From assembly GCF_002917885.1 (NCBI RefSeq), contig NZ_PQNY01000001.1, positions 186,001 to 250,000 on the forward strand: 64,000 bases of DNA, read 5' to 3'. The position numbers and the translations under genes were made by a program. How positions within the stretch are numbered: position 1 is the first letter of the stretch; each line of letters opens with the position of its first letter. Positions 8,877 to 17,096 of the stretch are shown here, piece by piece. The notes under the pieces are model-generated. The model was not told the DNA's origin. It saw nothing but the letters and a program-made list of their open reading frames with translations, and did no database searches. The DNA comes from Flavobacterium croceum DSM 17960 (lineage in GTDB: Bacteria > Bacteroidota > Bacteroidia > Flavobacteriales > Flavobacteriaceae).

Positions 8877-9295
8877 TTATAAACTCGAACTACCGTACCG
8901 ATTACTTCGGTGCGGTATTCTTTAAGCGGATATTCTTTGCCTGGAGCAACACCTGTATACATATTGTAACTTGCATTATCACAAGGGCAAACAGCATTAG
9001 TGCTATTGTAAGTTAATGCAGAACAAGTCGTTATTTCTTGATTGGGGCACGAGCCATCGTAAGCTTTATAGCCACTACCTGTATTAAAGATAATAACACC
9101 TTTTACGGGCCCATTTACAGGATATACTTTTACAGCATTTCCAGGGTTTTGTAAACCAGAATATAAGGGTAAATTTTTATCAACATCCATACTAAAGCTA
9201 TAGTTTGGAAGAAACGGATTGTTATTGTTGTATTTATCTTTATTACAAGAAACCAACACAACCAAAAAAGCAAGTATACAAACAATTTTTTTCAT
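8873..9295 (-). CDS. Rieske-like lipoprotein without the cluster-binding histidines
   Basis: This 140-residue lipoprotein (lipobox LVSC, Cys17) has a beta-rich body. Residues 79-113 read YDGSCPN...CPCDNASYNMYTG, which follows the spacing and surroundings of a Rieske [2Fe-2S] domain (CxH...CxxH). Here the two histidines are replaced: C83-P-N85 and C103-P-C-D106. The cysteine pair remains, perhaps as a disulfide with C91 or C105. So the fold is probably Rieske-like but the usual cluster cannot be held. It is convergent with the thiamin receptor, overlapping by 4 bp. Function unknown. Confidence 0.7.
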   Translation of the reverse strand: MKKIVCILAFLVVLVSCNKDKYNNNNPFLPNYSFSMDVDKNLPLYSGLQNPGNAVKVYPVNGPVKGVIIFNTGSGYKAYDGSCPNQEITTCSALTYNSTNAVCPCDNASYNMYTGVAPGKEYPLKEYRTEVIGTVVRVYN

Positions 9296-9372
9296 AGCAC
9301 AAAATTTAAAATAAGTTGATTGTTTTCAATTAGAAAAAATCGATATTATTTTCAATTCAAAATTTATTTAAT

Positions 9373-9380
9373 TAACTTTG
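9373..9380 (+). promoter_or_regulatory. Flavobacterial -7 promoter box for greA
   Basis: TAACTTTG matches TAnnTTTG and lies about 100 bp before the greA start codon, so the greA mRNA should have a leader of roughly 95 nt. Confidence 0.65.
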
Positions 9381-9430
9381 ACGTGTTAAAAGTAACAAAA
9401 TTAAGTATTAAATAAATCCAAATGGAAAGA

Positions 9431-9456
9431 AATCCCGTACTAATGGGATTTTTTCT
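9431..9456 (+). terminator. Terminator-like hairpin inside the greA leader
   Basis: Positions 9431-9436 (AATCCC) pair with 9445-9450 (GGGATT), with two more possible pairs toward the loop, followed directly by a T-rich run (9449-9454 and on to 9462). It lies between the greA promoter box and the greA ATG with no gene before it on this strand, so it can only act on the greA transcript itself. Confidence 0.7.
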
Positions 9457-9479
9457 GTTTTTATATAAACGATGATATT

Positions 9480-9956
9480 ATGAGTAAAGTATCTTATTAC
9501 ACAGCAGAGGGTTTAAAAAAATTAAAAGACGAGTTAGAACATTTAAAGTCTGTAGAAAGACCAAAAGCATCAGAAGCTATTGCAGAAGCTAGAGATAAAG
9601 GCGATTTATCTGAAAATGCAGAATACGATGCAGCCAAAGAAGCACAGGGTTTGTTGGAAATGAAAATTGCCAAAATGGAAGAGCTTTATGCCAACGCTCG
9701 ATTAATAGATGAGTCTCAACTCGATGTTTCAAAAGTATTGGTTTTATCGCATGTAAAAATAAAAAATCAAGCCAATGGTATGGAAATGAAGTACACACTA
9801 GTGGCAGAAAGCGAAGCCGATTTAAAAACTGGAAAAATTTCTGTAACATCGCCTATTGGCAAAGGATTGCTTGGAAAATCAGTAGGAGAAATGGCAGAGA
9901 TTACAGTACCAAACGGCACTCTTAAATTTGAGATTTTAGAAATTTCTAGAGATTAA
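9480..9956 (+). CDS. greA: Transcription elongation factor GreA
   Basis: It reactivates backtracked RNA polymerase by stimulating transcript cleavage. The 158-residue protein has the N-terminal coiled coil with the acidic tip loop (ARDKGDLSENAEYDAAKEAQ, residues ~37-56, containing the catalytic D/E pair), then the FKBP-like domain ending GTLKFEILEIS. Length is standard. HIT-family gene follows after 3 bp, so they form one operon. The leader hairpin upstream suggests expression control by premature termination. Confidence 0.97.
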   Translation: MSKVSYYTAEGLKKLKDELEHLKSVERPKASEAIAEARDKGDLSENAEYDAAKEAQGLLEMKIAKMEELYANARLIDESQLDVSKVLVLSHVKIKNQANGMEMKYTLVAESEADLKTGKISVTSPIGKGLLGKSVGEMAEITVPNGTLKFEILEISRD

Positions 9957-9959
9957 ATT

Positions 9960-10352
9960 ATGGCTAGTATTTTTACAAAAATTATAAACGGAGAAATCCC
10001 TTGTTATAAAGTTGCCGAAGATGAAAACTTTTTTGCATTTTTAGATATAAACCCAAATGCAAAAGGGCATACGTTGTGTATTCCTAAAAGAGAAGTAAAT
10101 AAAATTTTTGATCTCGAAGAAGAAGAGTACCTAGGCTTAATGGCTTTTTCAAGAAAAATAGCAAAAGCCTTAGAAAAATCGGTTTCTTGTAAACGTATAG
10201 GCATGGCAGTGGTTGGTTTGGAAGTACCTCATGTACACGTACATCTTATACCTTTGCAAGATATGGATGATATGCGTTTTCAACGAAAAACAACACTCAC
10301 ACCAGAAGAGTTTACTACGCTAGCCGAGCAAATTAAAGCAAACTTAGAATAA
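9960..10352 (+). CDS. HIT family nucleotide hydrolase/transferase
   Basis: This 130-residue histidine-triad protein has H91-V-H93-V-H95-L (HxHxHxx active site) and the N-terminal IFTKIINGEIPCYKVAEDE that is typical of the HinT/Fhit-like bacterial group. Such proteins split nucleoside phosphoramidates or AP-type dinucleotides; the exact substrate is not known. It is 3 bp after greA, and the pair greA-HIT is common in Flavobacteria. A 20-bp-stem terminator follows. Confidence 0.93.
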   Translation: MASIFTKIINGEIPCYKVAEDENFFAFLDINPNAKGHTLCIPKREVNKIFDLEEEEYLGLMAFSRKIAKALEKSVSCKRIGMAVVGLEVPHVHVHLIPLQDMDDMRFQRKTTLTPEEFTTLAEQIKANLE

Positions 10353-10363
10353 TAATTCATATG

Positions 10364-10413
10364 AAAACACCCCAAAATAAGAACTTCTCTGAATTCTTAT
10401 TTTGGGGTGTTTT
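10364..10413. terminator. Strong bidirectional terminator
   Basis: Positions 10364-10383 and 10394-10413 are a perfect 20-bp inverted repeat (core CACCCCAAAATAAGAA) with a 10-nt loop and A/T flanks on each side. It sits between the HIT gene and the convergent desaturase gene and can serve both. Confidence 0.93.
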
Positions 10414-10436
10414 CTATTCGTAAATCTTGATTATTG

Positions 10437-11423
10437 TTATACTATAGCAGGTTGTACCCATTTGAATTTTTCGGTTTCTTCGGGCAACACTAATCTTTCA
10501 GAAATTTTTGCCATTCTATCGGGTAATTTCATCAGAAAATCACGAGCTCTTTCAGCTTCATCGGTTAAACCCGATAACTTATTAATATCCCAAATCACAT
10601 TTAACTTTTTCAAAATATCTACATAGTCTAAAGCTGTGTACACGCCCATTTTTTGTGCCGAATTTGAAAATGCATCAAACGCAGAACTTATTTTTTGTCC
10701 AGACTCTCGTAAAAAATGTGCAGGCATCGTTATTTTTAGCTTCATCATGTATTGAAAAGCCAACATCATTTCACTTGGATCTACTTTAAAAATTTGATTT
10801 ACAAATTCACTATACGCCAAGTGGTGACGCATTTCATCGCCAGCTACCAAATTGCAAAGTTTAGAAAGTTTTTTATCGCCGTATTGCTTTGCAATTTTTG
10901 AAACTCTGCTGTGCGATATAAAAGTAGCTAGTTCTTGAAAACTTGTATAAACAAAGTTTTTATACGGATCTTTGCCTGTTCCTATATCAAACCCATCATT
11001 AATAAGATGGTGTGTAGTTTGCTCTACCTCTCGCATATTAACTCTTCCAGAAAGGTATAAATACTTGTTAAGCACATCGCCGTGTCGGTTTTCTTCGCCA
11101 GTCCATTGGCGTATCCATTTGCTCCACGAATTTCTTTCCAAATTTTTTACACCTTCTACCTCCATAAGCCAAGACTCGTAAGTTGGAAGTGCTTCTTCGG
11201 TAATGGTGTCGCCTACCATAACCACCCAAAAATCATAAGGTAAATCTTTAGCAATTTCTCGTAATTCTTTTACCTCTTCCAAAAAGTTTTCACTTTCAGA
11301 ATTTGGAAGTAAATCAGAAGGTTGCCATATTTTTTCTACAGGAATTAAAAACTCATCGATAAATGAGTCTATTTTGTTTTCTAGAAATTGCATTACTTCT
11401 AGACGAATGTTTTTTATAGACAT
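10437..11423 (-). CDS. Acyl-ACP desaturase (soluble di-iron)
   Basis: This 328-residue enzyme is of the plant-type stearoyl-ACP desaturase family. It has both di-iron motifs, EENRHG (residues 110-115) and DEMRHH (196-201), in a helical body. It introduces a double bond into ACP-bound acyl chains with O2 and reduced ferredoxin, giving unsaturated membrane lipids. The plsC gene lies directly upstream on the same strand with a 1-bp gap, so acyl modification and transfer to glycerol phosphate are encoded together. Confidence 0.93.
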   Translation of the reverse strand: MSIKNIRLEVMQFLENKIDSFIDEFLIPVEKIWQPSDLLPNSESENFLEEVKELREIAKDLPYDFWVVMVGDTITEEALPTYESWLMEVEGVKNLERNSWSKWIRQWTGEENRHGDVLNKYLYLSGRVNMREVEQTTHHLINDGFDIGTGKDPYKNFVYTSFQELATFISHSRVSKIAKQYGDKKLSKLCNLVAGDEMRHHLAYSEFVNQIFKVDPSEMMLAFQYMMKLKITMPAHFLRESGQKISSAFDAFSNSAQKMGVYTALDYVDILKKLNVIWDINKLSGLTDEAERARDFLMKLPDRMAKISERLVLPEETEKFKWVQPAIV

Positions 11424-11424
11424 G

Positions 11425-12162
11425 TTACTTATTTTTAATATCGTTTACAATTACTTGTTCTGTTTTTTCAAACAAAGTTTCAAATTTATATTCAGAAACT
11501 GCCATAGCGTTGTGAATAGTATAGGTTATATGATTGCCCAATCCCATAGGAAATGAACCAAATTTTACCATTTTCCAAGAATTATTTATAGTGATTGGCA
11601 CTACATAGGCAGATGGAGCATATTTGCACAAAATTTTAAGTCCGTTTTCTGAAAAACGCTTTGGTACACCCGTTTTGCTTCGAGTACCTTCCGGAAAAAT
11701 AACTGCGGAACGCTTGTTTTTTTCTATATATTCGCCCAACCCCTTTATAGCAGGTAGTGCTTGTTTGGGGTCTTTTCTATCAATAAGAATAGAACCGCCA
11801 TGATTTAAATTGAAAGAAACGCTAGGAATGCCTTTTCCAAGTTCTTTTTTACTTACAAATTTTGGATGAAAACGTCTCAAATACCATATAATTCCAACAA
11901 TATCATACAAACTTTGATGATTGGCTACAAAAATAATTGGTACATTTTTTGGAATACTATCGATGTTTTTAAAGGTATATCTTGTGCCTAAAACATTCGT
12001 AGATTTTGTTAAACAAAAATTGAGATAATCTACGCTTTTTTTATGGGCCTGATAGCCAAAAACATAAAAACAAACCCACTGTATTGGATGAAAAATGAGC
12101 AATGATAATCCAAAAAAGATATAAAACAATACAGATAAGGGGTAAGAAATGATTTTTTCCAT
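11425..12162 (-). CDS. plsC: 1-acyl-sn-glycerol-3-phosphate acyltransferase
   Basis: This inner-membrane enzyme makes phosphatidic acid from lysophosphatidic acid and acyl-ACP/CoA. It has N-terminal hydrophobic helices, the catalytic HQSLYD (Hx4D, residues 82-87) and the substrate-binding FPEGTRS (156-162). I chose the ATG at 12162 (MEKIISYPLS) instead of a TTG at 12183, because the TTG lies inside the promoter box at 12181-12188. Length from this start is 245 residues, normal for PlsC. It is followed at once by the acyl-ACP desaturase gene. Confidence 0.93.
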   Translation of the reverse strand: MEKIISYPLSVLFYIFFGLSLLIFHPIQWVCFYVFGYQAHKKSVDYLNFCLTKSTNVLGTRYTFKNIDSIPKNVPIIFVANHQSLYDIVGIIWYLRRFHPKFVSKKELGKGIPSVSFNLNHGGSILIDRKDPKQALPAIKGLGEYIEKNKRSAVIFPEGTRSKTGVPKRFSENGLKILCKYAPSAYVVPITINNSWKMVKFGSFPMGLGNHITYTIHNAMAVSEYKFETLFEKTEQVIVNDIKNK

Positions 12163-12180
12163 TAAAAATTTAAATAAACA

Positions 12181-12188
12181 CAAAAGTA
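12181..12188 (-). promoter_or_regulatory. Flavobacterial -7 promoter box for plsC-desaturase operon
   Basis: Read on the minus strand the sequence is TACTTTTG, a match to TAnnTTTG, about 18 bp before the plsC ATG. It decides between the two possible starts. Confidence 0.7.
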
Positions 12189-12278
12189 AGGTTTATTTTT
12201 TTATAAAATCAATAACAAAAAAGTGAACCAATAATTTGTTATTTTTACAAAAAATTAAAAGCACAAAATTAAAGAGAA

Positions 12279-13283
12279 ATGAGTTCAGAAAAAGAAGCAA
12301 AATTAAAAGCATTACAGCTCACTCTAGATAAACTAGATAAAACATATGGCAAAGGAACCGTAATGAAAATGGGCGATAAAGCCGTTGAAGAGGTTGAAGT
12401 AATCCCTTCGGGTTCTTTGGGTATAGACCTTGCCTTGGGCGTAAATGGATATCCAAAAGGAAGAATAATCGAAATATACGGCCCAGAATCTTCGGGTAAA
12501 ACAACCATTACATTACACGCGATAGCCGAAGCACAAAAGCAAGGAGGTATTGCCGCTTTTATAGATGCAGAGCATGCTTTTGATCGTTTTTATGCAGAAA
12601 AACTAGGTATAGATATTGATAATTTAATTATCTCGCAACCAGATAATGGAGAGCAAGCCTTGGAAATTGCCGAAAACCTTATCCGTTCGGGGGCTATAGA
12701 CATTGTAGTAATAGATTCGGTTGCTGCGCTTACACCTAAGAGCGAATTGGAAGGAGAAATGGGCGATTCTAAAATGGGATTGCACGCTCGTTTAATGTCT
12801 CAAGCGTTAAGAAAACTCACAGGAACCATTAGCAAAACACATTGTACCGTATTTTTTATCAACCAATTACGTGATAAAATAGGTGTAATGTTTGGTAGCC
12901 CAGAAACTACAACTGGAGGTAATGCCCTTAAATTTTATGCTTCTGTAAGATTAGATATTAGAAAATCTACACAAATAAAAGACGGTGATAATGTGCTAGG
13001 AAACCGTACAAAAGTAAAAATTGTAAAAAACAAAGTAGCACCTCCTTTTAAAACTGCCGAATTTGATATTATGTATGGAGAAGGCGTTTCTAAAACAGGA
13101 GAAATTTTAGATTTGGCGGTTGAGTTTGAAATAATAAAAAAATCGGGTTCATGGTTTAGTTATGGAGATACAAAACTTGGGCAAGGTAGAGATGCTGTAA
13201 AAGCACTTATTAAAGATAACCCAGAACTAGCAGACGAATTAGAACACAAAATAAAAGATTATATAAAGCAAAACAATCAATAG
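12279..13283 (+). CDS. recA: Recombinase RecA
   Basis: It forms filaments on single-stranded DNA, drives strand exchange and triggers self-cleavage of LexA-like repressors. The 334-residue protein has Walker [10 protein letters not shown] (68-76), the glutamate stretch and L1/L2 loops ([34 protein letters not shown]) and the [12 protein letters not shown] motif. It starts at ATG 12279, some 90 bp from the divergent plsC promoter. A small membrane-protein ORF follows after 7 bp. No LexA-like palindrome was recognised upstream. Confidence 0.98.
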   Translation: MSSEKEAKLKALQLTLDKLDKTYGKGTVMKMGDKAVEEVEVIPSGSLGIDLALGVNGYPKGRIIEIYGPESSGKTTITLHAIAEAQKQGGIAAFIDAEHAFDRFYAEKLGIDIDNLIISQPDNGEQALEIAENLIRSGAIDIVVIDSVAALTPKSELEGEMGDSKMGLHARLMSQALRKLTGTISKTHCTVFFINQLRDKIGVMFGSPETTTGGNALKFYASVRLDIRKSTQIKDGDNVLGNRTKVKIVKNKVAPPFKTAEFDIMYGEGVSKTGEILDLAVEFEIIKKSGSWFSYGDTKLGQGRDAVKALIKDNPELADELEHKIKDYIKQNNQ

Positions 13284-13290
13284 CTAGATA

Positions 13291-13476
13291 ATGCGAAAAC
13301 ATATTACACTTTCAATTGTTTTTACAGTAGCATTATTCTGTATTGGTACATTTACTTTTATAAAAGTAAATAATGACCATAAGAAGTGTCGAAATGTTAC
13401 TAAATATTCTGTAGGAAGTAACGGCGAAAAAATTACAACTACAAAACATTTGTGTAAAGAAAAATACAATTTTTAG
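13291..13476 (+). CDS. Small single-span membrane or exported protein after recA
   Basis: This 61-residue ORF begins 7 bp after recA. It has a basic start, one hydrophobic helix (ITLSIVFTVALFCIGTFTFI, residues 5-24) and a polar tail with two cysteines (C33, C55) and SNGEKITTTKHLC. No family is recognised. The tight spacing to recA and the terminator just after it favour a real gene over the antisense ORF in the same place. The role is unknown. Confidence 0.6.
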   Translation: MRKHITLSIVFTVALFCIGTFTFIKVNNDHKKCRNVTKYSVGSNGEKITTTKHLCKEKYNF

Positions 13477-13492
13477 CTTAAAGCAACTTACA

Positions 13493-13528
13493 AAAAACCT
13501 GATTTTTTAATAAAAATCAGGTTTTTTT
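13493..13528 (+). terminator. Terminator after recA operon
   Basis: AAAAAACCTGATTTTT and AAAAATCAGGTTTTTTTT form an inverted repeat of about 13 bp around a short loop, with a long T-run on the right (13521-13537 mostly T). Confidence 0.85.
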
Positions 13529-13538
13529 TGTTTTTTTG

Positions 13539-13568
13539 ACGCAACCTTTTTAAATCGTCTGCATCTAT
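13539..13568 (+). promoter_or_regulatory. Probable ECF-sigma promoter of the sigma operon
   Basis: GACGCAACCTTTTT (13539-13552) resembles an ECF -35 element (GCAACC/GGAAC type), and CGTCTGCATCTAT (13556-13568) supplies an ECF-like -10, about 15 bp on if CATCTA is the core. No TAnnTTTG box is present. It precedes the lipoprotein-sigma-membrane protein operon by ~22 bp. Self-recognition by the sigma factor encoded in the operon is the simple reading, by inference. Confidence 0.5.
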
Positions 13569-13589
13569 AAAATAAATAATGATTAAAAA

Positions 13590-13997
13590 ATGAAAAAACA
13601 GTTATTATCATTAGCCTGTGTTGGTTTGTTTATATCGTGCAACCCAAACGATGATACTGATAATTTTGTAACCAATGTGTATCCTGTAAATACTGTAGAA
13701 ATGCCCAATAAATTTGCAGTAGACAGCATTACACAAATTCCTTTGACGTTTAATAGACCTTCTAGCTGTCATTTTCTAGATGGTTTTTATTATGAAAAAA
13801 GTGACTTTACGCGTACTGTTGCAGTTTTACTCACGGCAAACAGAGATCAAGCCTGTCAAACTGTAGTAACACCTACACAAACAGTACTCAAATTTAAGCC
13901 ACAAGTACAAGGAACGTATCATTTTAAATTTTGGAAAGGAGAAAACCCACAAGGAATAGATGATTTTTTTGAATATGATGTGGTAGTAGATCATTAA
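13590..13997 (+). CDS. Hypothetical lipoprotein at head of ECF sigma operon
   Basis: This 135-residue lipoprotein (MKKQLLSLACVGLFISC, Cys17) has a beta-rich body with two further cysteines (in SSCHFLDGF and DQACQTVV) that could form a disulfide. No catalytic motif is seen. It opens the operon with the ECF sigma factor 14 bp on, and its promoter looks ECF-dependent. Such first genes are often envelope-stress targets or sensors, but nothing here proves that. Family: unassigned. Confidence 0.75.
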   Translation: MKKQLLSLACVGLFISCNPNDDTDNFVTNVYPVNTVEMPNKFAVDSITQIPLTFNRPSSCHFLDGFYYEKSDFTRTVAVLLTANRDQACQTVVTPTQTVLKFKPQVQGTYHFKFWKGENPQGIDDFFEYDVVVDH

Positions 13998-14011
13998 TTA
14001 ACCAACAAAAT

Positions 14012-14563
14012 TTGAGTCTAGAACAGCTCATAAATGATTGTAAAAAAAATAACATAAAAGCGCAAGAACAGTTATACAAGCACTATGCTCCAAAACTGTT
14101 TAGTGTTTGCTTGAAATATGCTCATGACTATAACGAAGCCCAAGACTATCTGCAAGAAAGTTTTATTACGATTTTTCAAAAAATAGATCAATTTGAGTTT
14201 AAGGGCTCTTTTGATGGCTGGGCAAAAAAGATTGTTGTCAATCATATTTTGCAGCAATTTAGAAAAAACAATAAATGGGTTCTCATTGATGAGAATCTAG
14301 TTGAAGACTATGAAGAAATAGAGCTAGAAATAGAAGAGAATATCTCGATGGATTTTTTAATGAAAATAATTCAAGAATTACCAGAAAGATATCGAATGGT
14401 TTTCAATTTGTATGTTTTTGAAAATTATAGCCACAATGAAATTGCAAGTGCACTTGGGATAACTTCAGGGACTTCAAAGTCAAATTTGGCAAGAGCGAGA
14501 ATGATATTAAAAGAAAAAATAGAAAATAACAAGGGTAATTTTAGATTATCTTCAGTAAAATAA
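14012..14563 (+). CDS. ECF-type RNA polymerase sigma factor
   Basis: This 183-residue sigma-70-like factor has region 2 (HDYNEAQDYLQESFITIFQKI with the following FEFKGSFDGWAKKIVVN, residues ~38-78) and region 4 (LPERYRMVFNLYVFENYSHNEIASALG, ~128-155, with the helix-turn-helix). It lacks regions 1 and 3, as ECF factors do. The start is TTG at 14012. The next gene begins directly after the stop (14564) and appears to be its membrane partner, so the factor is probably held at the inner membrane until a signal arrives. Confidence 0.92.
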   Translation: MSLEQLINDCKKNNIKAQEQLYKHYAPKLFSVCLKYAHDYNEAQDYLQESFITIFQKIDQFEFKGSFDGWAKKIVVNHILQQFRKNNKWVLIDENLVEDYEEIELEIEENISMDFLMKIIQELPERYRMVFNLYVFENYSHNEIASALGITSGTSKSNLARARMILKEKIENNKGNFRLSSVK

Positions 14564-15997
14564 ATGAACAACAAGAACCTAGATCAATTTTTTAGAGATA
14601 AGTTTGACTCACACAATGTAAATCCACCTCAAATAGTGTGGAATAACATTAAAAAAGAGTTGCACCCCGAAGAAAAAAGAAGAATTTTACCTTTTTGGTG
14701 GAATTATCTAGGTATTGCGTCGATATTTTTAGTGGGTATGGGCTTGAGTTGGCATTATTTTTTTAACCAAACCGATTCTTTAACCAAAAAATCAGCTCCT
14801 GTAGAAGGTTTACAAAAGCAGGCTACAGAAACTGGTTCAACAGCTACAAGAACCAACTTAGGTAATAATGCCACTCAAGTTCAAACTAAAATTCAAACGC
14901 AAAACAATGATTTAGATGAATCTAGTGTTACACTTTTACCATCTAAACCAAACAATAGTTCTAGTTTTATTTTTGCGAATGCTACAAAACAAAGCACTAA
15001 AAAGGAAGCTATACAAAAAGAGGTTTTTGGTGTGAATGAGTTACAAAATAAGACTGGATCTACTACAAATTTTGATGAAAAGGTTGGTGCTAAAAGTCAA
15101 GATAGTAAAGAATTACCATTAGAAAATAAAGAAAAAAGATTTACAACCCATACCGCTAAAAAGCCTATATCGCAAGATCCTTTCAATCCAACCAAAGAAA
15201 ACACAATTGTAGAGTTGCAAAATATAGATCCTAAACCTACAAATCCTAACGTAATTGCTCAAGATAAAGCCAAACCTACAGATTTGGTAAAAAAATGGTA
15301 CATTCAACCGCAAGTTGCCCCAGTGTTTTTAGGTTCTTTTGCTCAAGGTTCTTCTTTGGATAATAGTTTGGCAAACAACACAAAAAAATACAATACAACA
15401 TTTGGTTTTGGTATGTATTTAGGATATTGCATTGCTCCAAAATGGAGTGTACGCACAGGTGTATATACACAAGAGTTTAATATAGATACACATCAAGTAA
15501 GTTATTACAAATCTGTTTCGGCTAGTTATTTACAAAATGTAGAGCCTAGTATAGAAGGCCTAGGGTATCAAATATTGACAGCTAAAAACCAAAATCAGGT
15601 ATCCAATTCTATGAATAAAATAGCAGATAAAGGTACAGAAGGATATCTAAAACAAAAGTTATCTTATGTTGAAATTCCAATGGAAGTTACTTATGCTTTA
15701 CAAGATAAAAAATTTGGGTTGCAGGCAATAGCGGGATTCAGTACATTGTTTTGTACAAAAAACGAAGTCCATTTACTATCAGACAACTTTGATGTATTGA
15801 TAGGGAAGGCTAAAAATATAAGCACTACACATTTTTCTGCTAATGTTGGTTTTGGAGCAAGTTACGCTCTTTCAGATTATTTAAAAATTCAAGTTGAACC
15901 CATGTTCAAATACCATATAAATACTTTTTCGGAAAATTCTGGAAACGTTAAGCCCTACGTTTTTGGAATATATTCAGGAATAAGATTTTCATTTTAA
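14564..15997 (+). CDS. Membrane protein joining an anti-sigma-like tail to an outer-membrane barrel-like domain
   Basis: The 477-residue protein has three parts. Residues 1-40 (LDQFFRDKFDSHNVNPPQIVWNNI onward) resemble the short cytoplasmic segment seen in Bacteroidota anti-sigma-like proteins. One transmembrane helix follows (~43-65, FWWNYLGIASIFLVGMGLS). Then comes a long Gln/Thr/Lys-rich linker (~75-240) and a C-terminal domain with beta strands ending VFGIYSGIRFSF, like PorT-type outer-membrane barrels. So one chain may span cytoplasm, inner membrane, periplasm and outer membrane. It is directly adjacent to the ECF sigma gene, which supports a regulatory role. Confidence 0.75.
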   Translation: MNNKNLDQFFRDKFDSHNVNPPQIVWNNIKKELHPEEKRRILPFWWNYLGIASIFLVGMGLSWHYFFNQTDSLTKKSAPVEGLQKQATETGSTATRTNLGNNATQVQTKIQTQNNDLDESSVTLLPSKPNNSSSFIFANATKQSTKKEAIQKEVFGVNELQNKTGSTTNFDEKVGAKSQDSKELPLENKEKRFTTHTAKKPISQDPFNPTKENTIVELQNIDPKPTNPNVIAQDKAKPTDLVKKWYIQPQVAPVFLGSFAQGSSLDNSLANNTKKYNTTFGFGMYLGYCIAPKWSVRTGVYTQEFNIDTHQVSYYKSVSASYLQNVEPSIEGLGYQILTAKNQNQVSNSMNKIADKGTEGYLKQKLSYVEIPMEVTYALQDKKFGLQAIAGFSTLFCTKNEVHLLSDNFDVLIGKAKNISTTHFSANVGFGASYALSDYLKIQVEPMFKYHINTFSENSGNVKPYVFGIYSGIRFSF

Positions 15998-16050
15998 AAA
16001 GTTAGTTAGGTTTAAAATTAGTTAAGTTATGTTGGTGCGAGAGTATCAAC

Positions 16051-16083
16051 AAAAAGAGTGTCCTGCCAGACACTCTTTTTTTT
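16051..16083. terminator. Bidirectional terminator between convergent genes
   Basis: Positions 16051-16062 and 16069-16080 form a perfect 12-bp inverted repeat (core GAGTGTC/GACACTC) with a 6-nt loop, A-run on the left and T-run on the right. It ends the sigma operon and, read on the other strand, the dehydrogenase gene whose stop codon abuts it. Confidence 0.92.
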
Positions 16084-17029
16084 ATAAATACAAAGCCTTA
16101 ATTTTATCGACTATAGTTTGTGCAAGTTTTTCATTGCTTTCGTAAGTCCAACCCGCAATATGTGGGGTAAGCAATACATTTGGAGCCGTGGTTAGGTATT
16201 TTAATGCTTCTGGAATTTCATTTTCTAGAAATAAATTTTCAAACGATAATTTTTCGTATTCCAAAACATCTAAGCCTGCGCCAAGTACTTTTCCAGATTG
16301 TAAAGCCAAAACTAAATCGGAAGTAACTACATTTTTACCTCTAGCCGTATTGATAAACCAAAAAGGTTTTGAAAAACTATAAATAAATTCGGTATTTATC
16401 ATTTTGTCTGTAACCGAAGTCCAAGGAGTATGCAAGCTCAACACATCTGTTTCTCGTTGCAGTTCTTCAAGGCTTACTTGTTGTGCATATTCATCGCCAA
16501 CATTAGGTAAAATATCATAGCAAAGTACAGTGCAATCAAAACCGCTTAACTTTTTAGCAAAAGATTTACCCATGTTTCCATAGCCTATTATACCTACTGT
16601 TTTTCCTTCAAGTTCATAGCCTCTATTTCCTTCGCGAACCCAATGTCCATTTCGAACCATTTTATCAGCTTGATTGAGTTTGTTAAATAAGCTTAAAATA
16701 AGTGCTACGCTATGCTCACCAACGGCATTTCTATTGCCTTCTGGAGCTGCAATTAAATGTATTTTTTTTTCTGAAGCATAGTCACAATCAATACTTTCCA
16801 AACCTGCTCCAACTCGAGCAATAAATTTTAAATTTGTGGCTTTATCTATAAAATTGTTGTCAATTTTAATTCTACTACGAATCACAATGCCTTGATAATC
16901 AGCTATTTTTTCTTCTATTTCTTCTTTGGTAGAGCTATAGTCTTCATGATTAATAAAACCAAGTTGGTGAAGTTGTTGCATTATTAGTGGATGATTTGTA
17001 TCCAAATGCAGTATTTTAATATTTTCCAT
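16082..17029 (-). CDS. D-isomer 2-hydroxyacid dehydrogenase (phosphoglycerate dehydrogenase-like)
   Basis: This 315-residue NAD-dependent enzyme has the Rossmann motif TVGIIGYGNMGKS (~145-157), the substrate arginine in FINTARG, and the catalytic histidine in LLTPHIAGWTYES near the C-terminus. It reduces 2-keto acids or oxidises D-2-hydroxyacids. It lacks an ACT domain. Which substrate it uses (3-phosphoglycerate, glyoxylate or other) cannot be settled here; no serine-pathway neighbours are present. Confidence 0.88.
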   Translation of the reverse strand: MENIKILHLDTNHPLIMQQLHQLGFINHEDYSSTKEEIEEKIADYQGIVIRSRIKIDNNFIDKATNLKFIARVGAGLESIDCDYASEKKIHLIAAPEGNRNAVGEHSVALILSLFNKLNQADKMVRNGHWVREGNRGYELEGKTVGIIGYGNMGKSFAKKLSGFDCTVLCYDILPNVGDEYAQQVSLEELQRETDVLSLHTPWTSVTDKMINTEFIYSFSKPFWFINTARGKNVVTSDLVLALQSGKVLGAGLDVLEYEKLSFENLFLENEIPEALKYLTTAPNVLLTPHIAGWTYESNEKLAQTIVDKIKALYL

Positions 17030-17096
17030 AAGTAGGTTGGTGATTTGTAATAGATTGGGTTTTTTAAAAAGGGGTTATTGGGGCAATTTTTAAAAA

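Noticed and set aside
13284..13469. Minus-strand 61-residue ORF opposite the small gene after recA
   Set aside because: The plus-strand ORF has a typical membrane helix, sits 7 bp after recA and is followed by the terminator; the minus ORF has no promoter.
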